64,000 bases of DNA from Klebsiella electrica (GTDB lineage: Bacteria; Pseudomonadota; Gammaproteobacteria; Enterobacterales; Enterobacteriaceae), in contig NZ_CP041247.1 in NCBI RefSeq assembly GCF_006711645.1, forward strand, positions 4,402,001 to 4,466,000, written 5' to 3'. Below are positions 24,685-35,962 of the stretch, one piece after another. A program made the translations under genes and the position numbers. The notes below the pieces were generated by a model. The model had not been told where the DNA came from. It searched no databases and was given only the letters and a program-made list of their open reading frames with translations. The first letter of the stretch is position 1; each line of letters begins with the position of its first letter.

Positions 24685-25077
24685 GGTTTGCCTCCAGGCT
24701 TACTGTTTCTAACGGCAGCAGAATTCAATTTCCGCGCGTTCGCACAATGCCAGAAATCGACGCCTGGCATTGAGGTGAATGGACTGCGTGCTCTTACCAT
24801 AACTGCTCGCCAACGGGCAGGCAATTAGCGACCTCAGGCGTATGCGAGCCGCTAAAAGAATAAAAGATAAGAATTTTCTATGAAACGTAGTTGAAAGCTT
24901 CATAAATAAGAAGCGAGCGCTGAAATTACTCGGATAAACTGTCTGATGACAGGAATTCATCCATTTTTCACTTGCCGCACGCGCTGGCCGGGGGCGGCAA
25001 ACAGGATAAAATCCTATATTTTGTGGTTTTGATCACATAAAGCGAGAGCGACCGCTCCCGCCCGGATAGCGCTATAT
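24685..25077 (-). promoter_or_regulatory. ilvIH promoter and leader region
   Basis: This 393-bp gap between leuO and ilvI has no convincing gene. In E. coli the equivalent region holds the ilvIH promoter and several Lrp sites; the AT-rich stretch at about 24850-25040 fits that role, but I cannot place individual Lrp sites. An 8-bp perfect inverted repeat (24746-24753 with 24764-24771) lies about 60 bp before the ilvI start. Confidence 0.55.
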
Positions 25078-26028
25078 TTAGCGCTGGCAAATACGTACCA
25101 GCAGCTCTTCCATCCACTGATGACCGCGGTCTTTTCCGGCAGCCTCATGCCAGGAAAGATAGCAGGTACGGCTATTTACTTTTAGCGGTAACGGCAATAA
25201 TTGCAGGTTCAGCCTTTCTGCATACTCGCTCGCCAGCCAGCGCGGGGCAATGGCGACCATGTGAGTTTGCGATACCACATTGAGTACGCTGACCATGGCA
25301 TTCCCTTGATACGCAATTTGCGTCTGCTTATTGACAGAGCTATACCAGGGCAGGCTGAACGAAGCATAGCGATCCAAAGCCACAACCGCATGTTCTTCAC
25401 GATAAATATCCGCTTCCATCACTGGCCCGGAAATACGCGGGTGTCTACTGCTGGCCACTAATATCATTTCATCTTTAAACAAGGGCACACAGGCAAACTC
25501 GGGGCGGCGAAACTCCTCATAACCAACCACAAACTCTATTTCTTGATAACGTAATTGATGTTCGGTGTTTTGATTAAGCGATGCTTTAAAAATTAAATGA
25601 ATATTCGGCGCCACTTCGTTAACTTTGTTAAATATAATCGAAGTAAGATAGTTATCTAACGGGCTACAGATGCAGAGATTAAATATGCGCTCGCTGTGTA
25701 TTGGTTCAAAACCGGCTCCCGGTAGCTCATTTTGCACCAGTTGCAATGCCTGGCGTACTGAGCCAAATAGCTGAAATGCGCGAGCCGTCGGCTGAATACC
25801 CCGGCCATAACGGACAAACAGCTCATCATTAAACATCACTTTCAGCCGCGCTACGGCATTACTCACCGCAGGCTGAGACATCCCCAGAGAATGCGCCGCC
25901 CGCGTTATATTTTGCTCCTGCATTACCGCATCAAAAACGGTAAGCAGATTAAGATCGACCGTTCTGAGCTGAGGTTTGCTGACATCCTCGCCGGAGGGGA
26001 GTGTCATCTCAGCATTTTCAATTATCAT
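25078..26028 (-). CDS. leuO: LysR-family regulator LeuO
   Basis: LeuO is a LysR-type regulator that antagonises H-NS silencing and controls many stress and virulence genes. I start at ATG 26026-26028 ([16 protein letters not shown]), which has GGAG six bases upstream and gives 316 aa versus 314 in E. coli; ATG 26041-26043 is a credible alternative. The N-terminal helix-turn-helix is seen in [23 protein letters not shown], interrupted here for brevity as [11 protein letters not shown] then SQPAVSNAV, followed by the effector domain. It is divergent from the leu operon. Confidence 0.95.
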   Translation of the reverse strand: MIIENAEMTLPSGEDVSKPQLRTVDLNLLTVFDAVMQEQNITRAAHSLGMSQPAVSNAVARLKVMFNDELFVRYGRGIQPTARAFQLFGSVRQALQLVQNELPGAGFEPIHSERIFNLCICSPLDNYLTSIIFNKVNEVAPNIHLIFKASLNQNTEHQLRYQEIEFVVGYEEFRRPEFACVPLFKDEMILVASSRHPRISGPVMEADIYREEHAVVALDRYASFSLPWYSSVNKQTQIAYQGNAMVSVLNVVSQTHMVAIAPRWLASEYAERLNLQLLPLPLKVNSRTCYLSWHEAAGKDRGHQWMEELLVRICQR

Positions 26029-26587
26029 ACCCGGCTCCACCATCGCGTTTAATTCCCTTTTAAAAATGCGGTAATCAATACAGGAAATATCATTTACCAT
26101 ACATATGTCATTTACAAAAGGGCAGGAACGCATTTTAGGAATTTATCAAAATTATAAGTAACGCCAACCCGGTCAAATTATCGGGAAAATTCCTAATTCA
26201 CTTAAATCATATCGATTACTTGATAATGTTAAGTGTACTCATAATTAGAAAAAACAAACAACATCCTCATGATGAATGTTAATTTAAGCAGGATTAAAAT
26301 ATGAATTTACTCTCTGCCTTAGACTGACATCGGGCTATCATTGATGACTCCCTGGCTTCCACACCAAAACATTCACAGAACCCATAAATTTACCGGTTTC
26401 ATTACAATACGCGCTTCCCTCTATCCACGTTTCTTCACTCCGGCCTGAAACAGCCTCGCTGCGACTCGTTTAAAATTTTTTCCTGACAGCCTGCCCCCTG
26501 ATACTATCGTCGGCAAAAATGCGCGTTAACCAGCATAATTAGCTAATGCCTTCCGGTAGCAAACAGAGGGTTTTTCCTTGCCAGGGG
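26029..26587. promoter_or_regulatory. leuO-leu divergent regulatory region
   Basis: About 560 bp separate leuO from the leu promoter. The stretch at about 26100-26330 is strongly AT-rich, the composition expected for H-NS and LeuO binding in the ilvIH-leuO-leuABCD relay described in E. coli and Salmonella. A TATAAT on the minus strand (26151-26156) is a possible leuO -10 box. I see no supportable gene. Confidence 0.5.
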
Positions 26588-26616
26588 TTGACATCAAAAC
26601 GCGTATCCAGTAACTC
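26588..26616 (+). promoter_or_regulatory. leu operon promoter
   Basis: A consensus -35 TTGACA (26588-26593) is followed after 17 bp by the weak -10 TAACTC (26611-26616). The downstream flank GTAACTCTAAAAGCATATCG matches the E. coli leu promoter as I recall it. A weak -10 suits the known supercoiling sensitivity of this promoter. Confidence 0.8.
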
Positions 26617-26651
26617 TAAAAGCATATCGATTTCATCTGGAGCATGACCTA

Positions 26652-26738
26652 ATGATTCGCACCACTCGTTTCACCGGCCTACTACTACTAAACGCATCCA
26701 CTATGCGCGGTAGGCTGTTGGGCGACGTTCAGCGTTAA
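26652..26738 (+). CDS. leuL: leu operon leader peptide
   Basis: This 28-codon reading frame encodes MIRTTRFTGLLLLNASTMRG followed by RLLGDVQR. Four consecutive CTA leucine codons, a rarely used leucine codon in enterobacteria, form the ribosome-stalling site that senses charged leucine tRNA. GGAG lies nine bases upstream of the ATG. It is followed by the attenuator hairpin and leuA. Length and layout match E. coli LeuL (28 aa), though the C-terminal half differs. Confidence 0.93.
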   Translation: MIRTTRFTGLLLLNASTMRGRLLGDVQR

Positions 26739-26760
26739 GTCATCTTCCAGCAAGACTAGT

Positions 26761-26789
26761 AAACCCGCGCCATTGCGCGGGTTTTTTTA
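26761..26789 (+). terminator. leu attenuator terminator
   Basis: ACCCGCGC and GCGCGGGT form an 8-bp GC-rich stem with a CATT loop, followed by a run of U up to 26789. It lies between leuL and leuA and is the termination structure of the leucine attenuator. Confidence 0.92.
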
Positions 26790-26834
26790 TGCTCGTCAGC
26801 AAGGCGCCCAGGACACCGATTAAGGATCTATACC

Positions 26835-29497
<2,663 letters not shown>

Positions 29498-29499
29498 TC

Positions 29500-30900
29500 A
29501 TGGCGAAGACCTTATACGAGAAGTTGTTTGATGCGCATGTTGTTTATGAAGCGCAAAATGAAACCCCGCTGCTGTACATCGACCGTCATCTGGTGCATGA
29601 AGTGACCTCCCCGCAGGCCTTTGACGGCCTGCGCGCGCACAACCGTCAGGTTCGTCAGCCGGGTAAAACCTTCGCCACCATGGACCATAACGTTTCCACC
29701 CAGACGAAAGATATCAACGCGTCCGGCGAAATGGCGCGCATTCAGATGCAGGAACTGATCAAAAACTGCAAAGAGTTCGGCGTTGAGCTGTACGATCTGA
29801 ATCACCCGTATCAAGGGATCGTCCACGTGATGGGGCCGGAACAGGGCGTCACTCTGCCGGGAATGACCATCGTCTGCGGCGATTCTCACACCGCGACTCA
29901 CGGCGCCTTTGGCGCACTGGCTTTTGGCATCGGCACCTCCGAAGTTGAGCACGTCCTGGCGACTCAGACCCTGAAGCAGGGCCGTGCCAAAACCATGAAG
30001 ATTGAAGTGAAGGGCAAAGCGGCGCCGGGCATCACCGCCAAAGATATCGTGCTGGCCATCATTGGCAAAACCGGTAGCGCCGGCGGCACCGGCCACGTAG
30101 TGGAGTTCTGCGGTGAAGCCATTCGCGATCTGAGCATGGAAGGTCGTATGACGCTGTGCAATATGGCCATCGAAATGGGCGCGAAAGCAGGCCTGGTTGC
30201 GCCGGATGAAACCACGTTTAACTATGTGCAGGGCCGTTTGCATGCGCCAAAAGGCCAGGACTTCGACGCTGCCGTTGCCTACTGGAAAACCCTGAAAACC
30301 GACGCTGACGCGGCCTTCGATACCGTCGTAACCCTGCAGGCTGAAGAGATTGCCCCGCAGGTGACCTGGGGCACGAACCCGGGCCAGGTCATCTCCGTTA
30401 ACGAGAGGATCCCCGACCCGGCCTCTTTCGCCGATCCGGTAGAGCGAGCGAGCGCAGAAAAAGCGCTGGCCTATATGGGCCTGAAGCCAGGTATCCCGTT
30501 AACCGACGTAGCTATCGATAAGGTGTTCATCGGCTCCTGTACCAACTCGCGTATTGAAGATTTGCGCGCCGCGGCCAAAGTCGCGAAAGGCCGCAAAGTC
30601 GCACCGGGCGTGCAGGCATTAGTGGTCCCGGGTTCTGGCCCGGTGAAAGCTCAGGCGGAAGCTGAAGGGCTGGATAAGATCTTTATCGAAGCTGGTTTTG
30701 AATGGCGACTGCCGGGCTGCTCTATGTGCCTGGCCATGAACAACGATCGCCTGAATCCTGGCGAACGCTGCGCATCAACCAGCAACCGTAACTTTGAAGG
30801 CCGTCAGGGCCGCGGCGGACGTACTCACTTAGTCAGCCCGGCTATGGCCGCTGCGGCAGCCGTGACCGGCCATTTCGCCGATATCCGCGACATCAAATAA
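29500..30900 (+). CDS. leuC: 3-isopropylmalate dehydratase large subunit
   Basis: LeuC is the [4Fe-4S]-bearing large subunit of isopropylmalate isomerase, of the aconitase family. The product is 466 aa. The three cluster cysteines lie in FIGSCTNSR (near residue 347) and GCSMCLAMN (near 407 and 410). [13 protein letters not shown] and the C-terminal [10 protein letters not shown] motif are also present. It functions as a heterodimer with LeuD, encoded 10 bp downstream. Confidence 0.98.
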   Translation: MAKTLYEKLFDAHVVYEAQNETPLLYIDRHLVHEVTSPQAFDGLRAHNRQVRQPGKTFATMDHNVSTQTKDINASGEMARIQMQELIKNCKEFGVELYDLNHPYQGIVHVMGPEQGVTLPGMTIVCGDSHTATHGAFGALAFGIGTSEVEHVLATQTLKQGRAKTMKIEVKGKAAPGITAKDIVLAIIGKTGSAGGTGHVVEFCGEAIRDLSMEGRMTLCNMAIEMGAKAGLVAPDETTFNYVQGRLHAPKGQDFDAAVAYWKTLKTDADAAFDTVVTLQAEEIAPQVTWGTNPGQVISVNERIPDPASFADPVERASAEKALAYMGLKPGIPLTDVAIDKVFIGSCTNSRIEDLRAAAKVAKGRKVAPGVQALVVPGSGPVKAQAEAEGLDKIFIEAGFEWRLPGCSMCLAMNNDRLNPGERCASTSNRNFEGRQGRGGRTHLVSPAMAAAAAVTGHFADIRDIK

Positions 30901-30910
30901 GGAGACCATC

Positions 30911-31516
30911 ATGGCAGAGAAATTTACCCAACATACGGGCCTGGTGGTTCCGCTGGATGCCGCAAACGTCGATACCGATGCGATCATTCCTAAGCAGTTC
31001 CTGCAGAAAGTCACGCGCACCGGTTTTGGCGCGCATCTGTTCAACGACTGGCGTTTTCTTGATGATCAGGGACAGCAGCCGAATCCGGAATTCGTGCTGA
31101 ACTTCCCGGAGTATAAAGGCGCATCGATCCTGCTGGCGCGGGAAAACTTCGGCTGCGGCTCCTCCCGTGAGCATGCGCCGTGGGCATTGACCGATTACGG
31201 TTTTAAAGTGGTCATCGCCCCCAGCTTCGCCGATATCTTTTACGGCAACAGCTTTAACAACCAGCTGCTGCCGGTGACGCTGAGCGATGAACAGGTCGAC
31301 GAGATGTTCAGTCTGGTTCAGGCGAATCCGGGCATAACGTTCGAAGTGGATCTGGAATCCGAAGTGGTGAAAGCGGGCGACAAAACCTACAGCTTTAAAA
31401 TCGATGCCTTCCGCCGCCACTGTATGCTCAACGGACTTGATAGCATCGGCCTGACGTTGCAGCACGAAGAGGCGATTTCAGCCTACGAAAACCAACTGCC
31501 GGCCTTTATGAACTAA
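30911..31516 (+). CDS. leuD: 3-isopropylmalate dehydratase small subunit
   Basis: LeuD is the small swivelling-domain subunit of isopropylmalate isomerase. The product is 201 aa, as in E. coli. The family signature [15 protein letters not shown] is clear near residues 80-94, with the N-terminal [11 protein letters not shown]. It ends the leu operon and is followed after about 20 bp by an intrinsic terminator. Confidence 0.98.
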   Translation: MAEKFTQHTGLVVPLDAANVDTDAIIPKQFLQKVTRTGFGAHLFNDWRFLDDQGQQPNPEFVLNFPEYKGASILLARENFGCGSSREHAPWALTDYGFKVVIAPSFADIFYGNSFNNQLLPVTLSDEQVDEMFSLVQANPGITFEVDLESEVVKAGDKTYSFKIDAFRRHCMLNGLDSIGLTLQHEEAISAYENQLPAFMN

Positions 31517-31535
31517 GCACGCCGTTGATACCCGA

Positions 31536-31563
31536 GCCCGGTCCTGTGACCGGGCATTTTTTT
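31536..31563 (+). terminator. Intrinsic terminator of the leu operon
   Basis: GCCCGGTC and GACCGGGC form an 8-bp stem around a CTGT loop, followed by A and seven or more U. It lies directly after leuD and separates the leu operon from the aroD-type gene downstream. Confidence 0.92.
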
Positions 31564-31626
31564 AGCTTTTTCGCGCGGGTGATGACCACAAATACCCCCA
31601 CCCGGCCCTGACCGATGGACCCTCAC

Positions 31627-32382
31627 ATGACGACAGCTGTCACCATTAAAAACATCACCTTTCAGGAAGGCGCCACGTTAATTTGCGTGCCGCTGATCGG
31701 CCAGACGCTCGATGAGCTGCAAACCCATGCCCATACCCTGGCGGAGGCCGGAGCCGATCTTATCGAATGGCGCGTCGACCACTTTATCCGCGTCCATGAA
31801 CAACAACAGGTCCTGCTGGCGCTGACGGAGATTCGCCGGCTGCTCGCCGATATGCCGCTGCTGTTCACCTTTCGCAGCTACAAAGAGGGGGGTGAAACGG
31901 AACTTGCCGATGACGCGTACTTCGCCCTCAACCGCCTGGCCGTCACCAGCGGGCTGGTGGACATCATTGATATTGAGCTCTTCAATGACGAAGCGTCGAT
32001 CCGGGCGTTGATCGATGAAGCTCATGCCGCCGGGGTGAAGGTGATTATGAGCAATCATGATTTCCACAAAACGCCGGCGCAGGAAGAGATCATCGCCCGG
32101 CTACGTCGGATGCAGGATCTGGGTGCCGATCTGCCGAAAATCGCGGTCATGCCTCAGTCGCCGCACGACGTGCTGACGTTACTGTCTGCCACTCTGGTGA
32201 TGAAAGAACAGTACGCCACCCGCCCGTTAATCACGATGTCGATGGGCAAACCGGGCGGCATCAGCCGGGTCACCGGACGCCTGTTCGGCTCAGCGATGAC
32301 GTTTGGCAGCGTGGGTCAGGCATCGGCACCCGGACAAATTGCCGTGCGTCAGCTGCGGGAAATGATGAATATTCTGTCCTGA
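31627..32382 (+). CDS. Type I 3-dehydroquinate dehydratase (AroD family, likely second copy)
   Basis: The product belongs to the class I, Schiff-base-forming dehydroquinate dehydratases, which convert 3-dehydroquinate to 3-dehydroshikimate. I start at ATG 31627 (MTTAVTIKN), giving 251 aa like E. coli AroD (252 aa); ATG 31615 adds four residues. Catalytic residues line up as Glu87 in KEGGE, His144 in SNHDFHKTP and the Schiff-base Lys171 in LPKIAVMPQS. The sequence is clearly diverged from E. coli AroD, and the location between leuD and setA is not the usual aroD locus. It could be the housekeeping copy in this genome or a paralogue for quinate use or other purposes; I cannot tell without the rest of the genome. 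Confidence 0.9.
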   Translation: MTTAVTIKNITFQEGATLICVPLIGQTLDELQTHAHTLAEAGADLIEWRVDHFIRVHEQQQVLLALTEIRRLLADMPLLFTFRSYKEGGETELADDAYFALNRLAVTSGLVDIIDIELFNDEASIRALIDEAHAAGVKVIMSNHDFHKTPAQEEIIARLRRMQDLGADLPKIAVMPQSPHDVLTLLSATLVMKEQYATRPLITMSMGKPGGISRVTGRLFGSAMTFGSVGQASAPGQIAVRQLREMMNILS

Positions 32383-32388
32383 AAGCCC

Positions 32389-32416
32389 GCCGCATCGCAG
32401 TAATCTGCGGTGCGGC
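32389..32416. terminator. Hairpin between convergent aroD-type gene and setA
   Basis: GCCGCATCGCAG and CTGCGGTGCGGC form a 12-bp stem with one mismatch or wobble around a TAAT loop in the 40-bp gap between the two convergent stops. No U-run follows on either strand, so this may be a shared but imperfect terminator. Confidence 0.5.
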
Positions 32417-32422
32417 GCCTGG

Positions 32423-33604
32423 CTAAATATCTTTGACTTTGCTGGTCAAAAACAGCGTCAGCAGCGAGATGGCAGCAATGACCCAATACACGCTGGCGTG
32501 GCCGTAGTTTTGCGACAGCGCCCCCTGCAGCACGCCGGCGAGAATCACCCCGGTGGAAATACTGTTGGTAAACAGCGTGGTGGCCGCCCCGGCTCGTCCA
32601 GGCATCAAATCCTGGAACCACAGCATGCCAATCCCGGCGACAATACCGATAAAAATGGCGTTAAACAGCTGCAGCGCCAGCAGCGCGCTGCGATCGTGAA
32701 ATACGATCAGCCCCAGATAGAACAGCACGCCGGCAGCCACCGCGGCGACCATCATTTTGCGTTTGCCCCAGCGCCTGACGTAATACCCCGCCAGGATCAT
32801 CGCCGGGATTTCCAGCCCGGCCGCCGTCCCCATCAGGATCCCGGCCAGACTATCCGGCAAACCCAGATCGCTACTGATCCACAGCGGCATATCGATGATA
32901 TACATGGTGTTACAGGTCCACATCAGCGTCGACGCGATAAACAGCATACGCACGTTTTTATCTTGCCAGCCGCCGGTCTGCACCACGCCCTCCGCTTCCA
33001 CAGGCTGCTCTACCCGGGCAACCGACGGCAGCTTAACGGCAATTAACGCCAGGCTAATGACGAAAATACCGGCCGCAATCGAGAACATGGTGGTGAAGCC
33101 ATAGTTCAGCGCCAGCATAAAGGCCAGCGGCGGGCCGATCACCCACGCCAGCGACAGCTGCGCACGCATCACCGAGCTGAACATCACCACTTCTCGCGCC
33201 GAGCTATCGGCATATTCCCGCGCGAGGGCGAACAGCTGCGGCATCGCGGCATTGGCAATCGACGCCAGCATCACGCCGCAGGTGATCAACGTTAAGTAGT
33301 GACGGTTAAAAGCAAACAGCAGCGCATTGCCCACCGCCATCAGGCAGCAGAACATGATCAGCCGGCGGCGATCCCCCTGGCTATCGGATCGTTTCGCCAG
33401 CGCCAGGCTAACCAGAATACCGGCGATCGCGTTAACGGTATAAAACAGGCCAACCCAGAAGGGCTGTGCGCCCACCTCGCGGCTGAGGAACAGGCTGAGG
33501 GTTGGCGCCTGCAGCGCGCCCGCAATCCCCATCATAAAAGCGACCAGCATAAACGCCGCGTAAACCCCGTTAAGCCGCCGTCCCATCGTCATCAACCAGA
33601 GCAT
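32423..33604 (-). CDS. setA: Sugar efflux transporter SetA
   Basis: SetA is a 12-helix major facilitator protein that exports glucose and lactose analogues and takes part in the glucose-phosphate stress response. The product is 393 aa versus 392 in E. coli, with the segment FYTVNAIAGILVSLALAKRS containing the loop 2-3 family motif and the closing ALFTSKVKDI-type tail. It lies directly downstream of SgrS on the same strand, as in E. coli, so read-through from the SgrS promoter probably contributes to its expression. Confidence 0.96.
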   Translation of the reverse strand: MLWLMTMGRRLNGVYAAFMLVAFMMGIAGALQAPTLSLFLSREVGAQPFWVGLFYTVNAIAGILVSLALAKRSDSQGDRRRLIMFCCLMAVGNALLFAFNRHYLTLITCGVMLASIANAAMPQLFALAREYADSSAREVVMFSSVMRAQLSLAWVIGPPLAFMLALNYGFTTMFSIAAGIFVISLALIAVKLPSVARVEQPVEAEGVVQTGGWQDKNVRMLFIASTLMWTCNTMYIIDMPLWISSDLGLPDSLAGILMGTAAGLEIPAMILAGYYVRRWGKRKMMVAAVAAGVLFYLGLIVFHDRSALLALQLFNAIFIGIVAGIGMLWFQDLMPGRAGAATTLFTNSISTGVILAGVLQGALSQNYGHASVYWVIAAISLLTLFLTSKVKDI

Positions 33605-33635
33605 GTCATGTCCTTAAAAGCACGCTAAGAAAACG

Positions 33636-33965
33636 AAAAAAGCCAGCAGAAGTCATCTGCTGGCGGGTGATTTTATACTCTATCGATTTCAGGCGACAGG
33701 CTGGCGACCGCAACGTTATAGCTCAGCCAACTGGCCTGGGGTCTGAAAGACGATCGGTACACACCAATACTCAGTCACACATGATGTGGGCAAGTCAATG
33801 ATCAGAGGTCTGATGTCACTCCCCAGTGCATCAGTTCGCCAGGAATCTTCTGCTGTCTCCCTGTCATCAGGCGGGCCAGCCATGACGCGTCCTGCGTCGC
33901 AGAAAAGTCACGTTGGTCGAACTGTTTCGCTGTAGACCTCAGCATATTCACCTCCTTGCTTCATC
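33636..33965 (-). ncRNA. sgrS: Glucose-phosphate stress small RNA SgrS
   Basis: SgrS is an Hfq-dependent RNA that base-pairs with ptsG and other mRNAs when sugar phosphates accumulate. The 5' part carries the GATGAAGCAAGG start and the sgrT reading frame. The pairing region, read on the minus strand as ATCATGTGTGACTGAG then TATTGGTGT (about 33762-33786), matches E. coli. The 3' end is a strong terminator: CCAGCAGA and TCTGCTGG at 33643-33663 followed by U (33636-33641). The whole is about 330 nt versus 227 nt in E. coli because of an insertion between pairing region and terminator (33676-33761). It is divergent from its activator gene sgrR. The 5' end is placed by similarity only. Confidence 0.9.
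33802..33945 (-). CDS. sgrT: SgrT, inhibitor peptide of glucose uptake encoded in SgrS
   Basis: SgrT is a small protein that blocks the glucose transporter PtsG. The frame opens with ATG 33943-33945 behind a strong ribosome-binding site (AAGGAGGTG) and encodes 47 aa beginning MLRSTAKQFDQRDFSATQDA and ending HWGVTSDL. E. coli SgrT is 43 aa and its N-terminal half differs greatly; what is kept is mainly the C-terminal pattern of a hydrophobic helix then LMHWG (E. coli LMQWD). Position between the SgrS 5' end and the pairing region supports the assignment. Confidence 0.85.
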   Translation of the reverse strand: MLRSTAKQFDQRDFSATQDASWLARLMTGRQQKIPGELMHWGVTSDL

Positions 33966-34032
33966 GGAATGCATTATTGGCCTAATATAGGGATTAATAA
34001 ATTGCTGAGTTTTCATCAGGAGTTCCCCTTTT

Positions 34033-35688
34033 ATGTCTTCTGCTCGTCTGCAACAACAGTTCATCCGTTTATGGCAGTGCTGCGAAGGTAAATCGCAGGA
34101 GACAACCCTCAACGAGCTGGCGGAGATGCTCTGCTGTTCCCGCCGCCACATGCGCACGCTGCTGAATATGATGGAAGAGCGCGGCTGGTTAACCTGGGAA
34201 GCGGAAGCCGGGCGCGGCAAGCGCTCAACGCTGGCTTTCCTGTATACCGGCCTGGCGCTGCAGCAGCAGCGGGCCGAGGATCTGCTGGAACAGGATCGAA
34301 TCGATCAACTGGTCCAGCTGGTGGGCGACAAAGCCGCCGTTCGTCAGATGCTGGTCTCGCATCTGGGCCGTAGCTTTCGCCAGGGGCGGCATATTCTGCG
34401 CGTACTCTACTACCGGCCGATGAAAAACCTGCTCCCCGGCAGCGCGCTGCGCCGCTCGGAAAATCATATCGCCAGGCAAATTTTCAGCGCCTTAACGCGG
34501 GTAAATGAGGAAAACGGGGAACTGGAAGCCGATATTGCGCACCACTGGCAGCAGCTCTCCCCCACCCACTGGCGCTTTTTCCTCCGCCCCGGTATTCATT
34601 TTCACCACGGCAGAGAGCTGGATATGGAGGATGTGATTGCCTCGTTGCAGCGCAGCAACGCCCTGCCGCTGTACTCACACATTGAACGTATTGTCTCCCC
34701 CACCGCCTGGACGCTGGATATTCATCTGACGCAGCCCGATCGCTGGCTACCGTGGCTGCTCGGTCAGGTGTCGGCTGTCATCTTGCCGCGCGAATGGCAG
34801 TCGATGGAGAATTTCTCCGCGATGCCGGTAGGTACCGGGCCTTACGCGGTGGTTCGCAACAATCAAAATCAGCTGAAGATCCACGCTTTTGACGATTATT
34901 TCGGCTACCGGGCGTTAATTGATGAAGTTAACGTCTGGGTCCTGCCTGAGATTAGCGAAGAGCCCAACGGCGGCCTGACGCTACAGGGAACCACGCAAAG
35001 TGAGAAAGCGATTGAGAGTCGGCTGGAGGAAGGGTGCTACTATCTGCTGTTTGATGCCCGCAGTCCTCTGGGCAGCAACCTCGCGGTTCGCCAGTGGCTC
35101 AGCTATCTGTTACAGCCCGCCAATCTGCTTTATCACGCCGGTGAACAGTACCAGGGCAACTGGTTCCCGGCCTATGGTCTGTTGCCCCGCTGGCACCACG
35201 CCCGCAGTCATGCCTGTGAAAAACCCCCGGGGCTGGAGTCCGTCACCCTCACCTATTATCGGGATCACGTCGAACACCGCGTGATGGGCGGGATCATGGC
35301 GACGCTGCTGGCGGAGCATCAGGTCAAACTGCAGATTCAGGAGCTGGAGTACGAAGAGTGGCACCGTGGCGAGGTGGTCAGCGATATCTGGTTGAACAGC
35401 GCTAACTTTACCCTACCGATTGATTTTTCTCTGTTTGCCTGGTTGTATGAAGTCCCGCTGATACGACATTGTATTCCCGTCGACTGGGAACAGGATGCCC
35501 GTCGCTGGCACGCAGGCGAGCTAAACCCGGCCACCTGGAGCCAGCAGCTGTTGGCCAATCAAACTATCGTGCCGCTGATCCACCACTGGCTGATTATCCA
35601 GGGGCAGCGCAGTATGCGTGGCGTGAGAATGAATACGTTGGGCTGGTTTGATTTCAAATCGGCGTGGTTTGCGCCGCCGGATCCCTGA
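34033..35688 (+). CDS. sgrR: Transcriptional regulator SgrR
   Basis: SgrR activates sgrS under glucose-phosphate stress and represses its own gene. The product is 551 aa, as in E. coli. The N-terminal winged helix (residues 1-100; [16 protein letters not shown]) is followed by a domain related to extracellular solute-binding proteins (about 160-500), thought to bind the effector. It is divergent from sgrS and lies upstream of thiBPQ on the same strand; a TPP riboswitch separates it from thiB. Confidence 0.97.
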   Translation: MSSARLQQQFIRLWQCCEGKSQETTLNELAEMLCCSRRHMRTLLNMMEERGWLTWEAEAGRGKRSTLAFLYTGLALQQQRAEDLLEQDRIDQLVQLVGDKAAVRQMLVSHLGRSFRQGRHILRVLYYRPMKNLLPGSALRRSENHIARQIFSALTRVNEENGELEADIAHHWQQLSPTHWRFFLRPGIHFHHGRELDMEDVIASLQRSNALPLYSHIERIVSPTAWTLDIHLTQPDRWLPWLLGQVSAVILPREWQSMENFSAMPVGTGPYAVVRNNQNQLKIHAFDDYFGYRALIDEVNVWVLPEISEEPNGGLTLQGTTQSEKAIESRLEEGCYYLLFDARSPLGSNLAVRQWLSYLLQPANLLYHAGEQYQGNWFPAYGLLPRWHHARSHACEKPPGLESVTLTYYRDHVEHRVMGGIMATLLAEHQVKLQIQELEYEEWHRGEVVSDIWLNSANFTLPIDFSLFAWLYEVPLIRHCIPVDWEQDARRWHAGELNPATWSQQLLANQTIVPLIHHWLIIQGQRSMRGVRMNTLGWFDFKSAWFAPPDP

Positions 35689-35751
35689 TAGCAGTCCGGC
35701 AGGCGCTGAAGCGCTTTCCGTCAGTTCACAAAATCATTACACTAACGCCGT

Positions 35752-35918
35752 TCTCAACGGGGTGCTGATATACGTACACCATCTCATTCGGGTTGCATCA
35801 AAGCAGCAAGCGGGTGGACACGCGATGCTAACGCAGAGGCAGCGCGAAGGATGAAGTGTATAAGCTGAGAAAATACCCGTCGAACCTGATCCGGATAACG
35901 CCGGCGAAGGGATTTGAG
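35752..35918 (+). promoter_or_regulatory. TPP riboswitch (THI element) of thiBPQ with enlarged P3 arm
   Basis: The thiamine-pyrophosphate aptamer is recognised from GGGGTGC (35759-35765), CTGAGA (35865-35870), ACCCG, GAACCTGAT, GGATAACGCCGGC and GAAGGGA, closed by P1 pairing of CTCAA with TTGAG. The conserved core is intact. The P3 side arm between GGGGTGC and CTGAGA spans 99 nt, against a short hairpin in E. coli as I recall. Downstream, GGATTTGAG can pair instead with CTCAAAATCC (35923-35932), sharing the P1 strand, which suggests the switching element before the thiB ribosome-binding site GAGGTG. Confidence 0.93.
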
Positions 35919-35962
35919 GCCCACTCAAAATCCTTTGCCCCCCCTTGGTTATGAGGTGCAAA

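Noticed and set aside
26301..26327. Tiny frame MNLLSALD with GCAGGA upstream, between leuO and the leu promoter
   Set aside because: Eight codons in AT-rich DNA, upstream of the known leu promoter and not followed by an attenuator. Leucine content alone is too weak as evidence.
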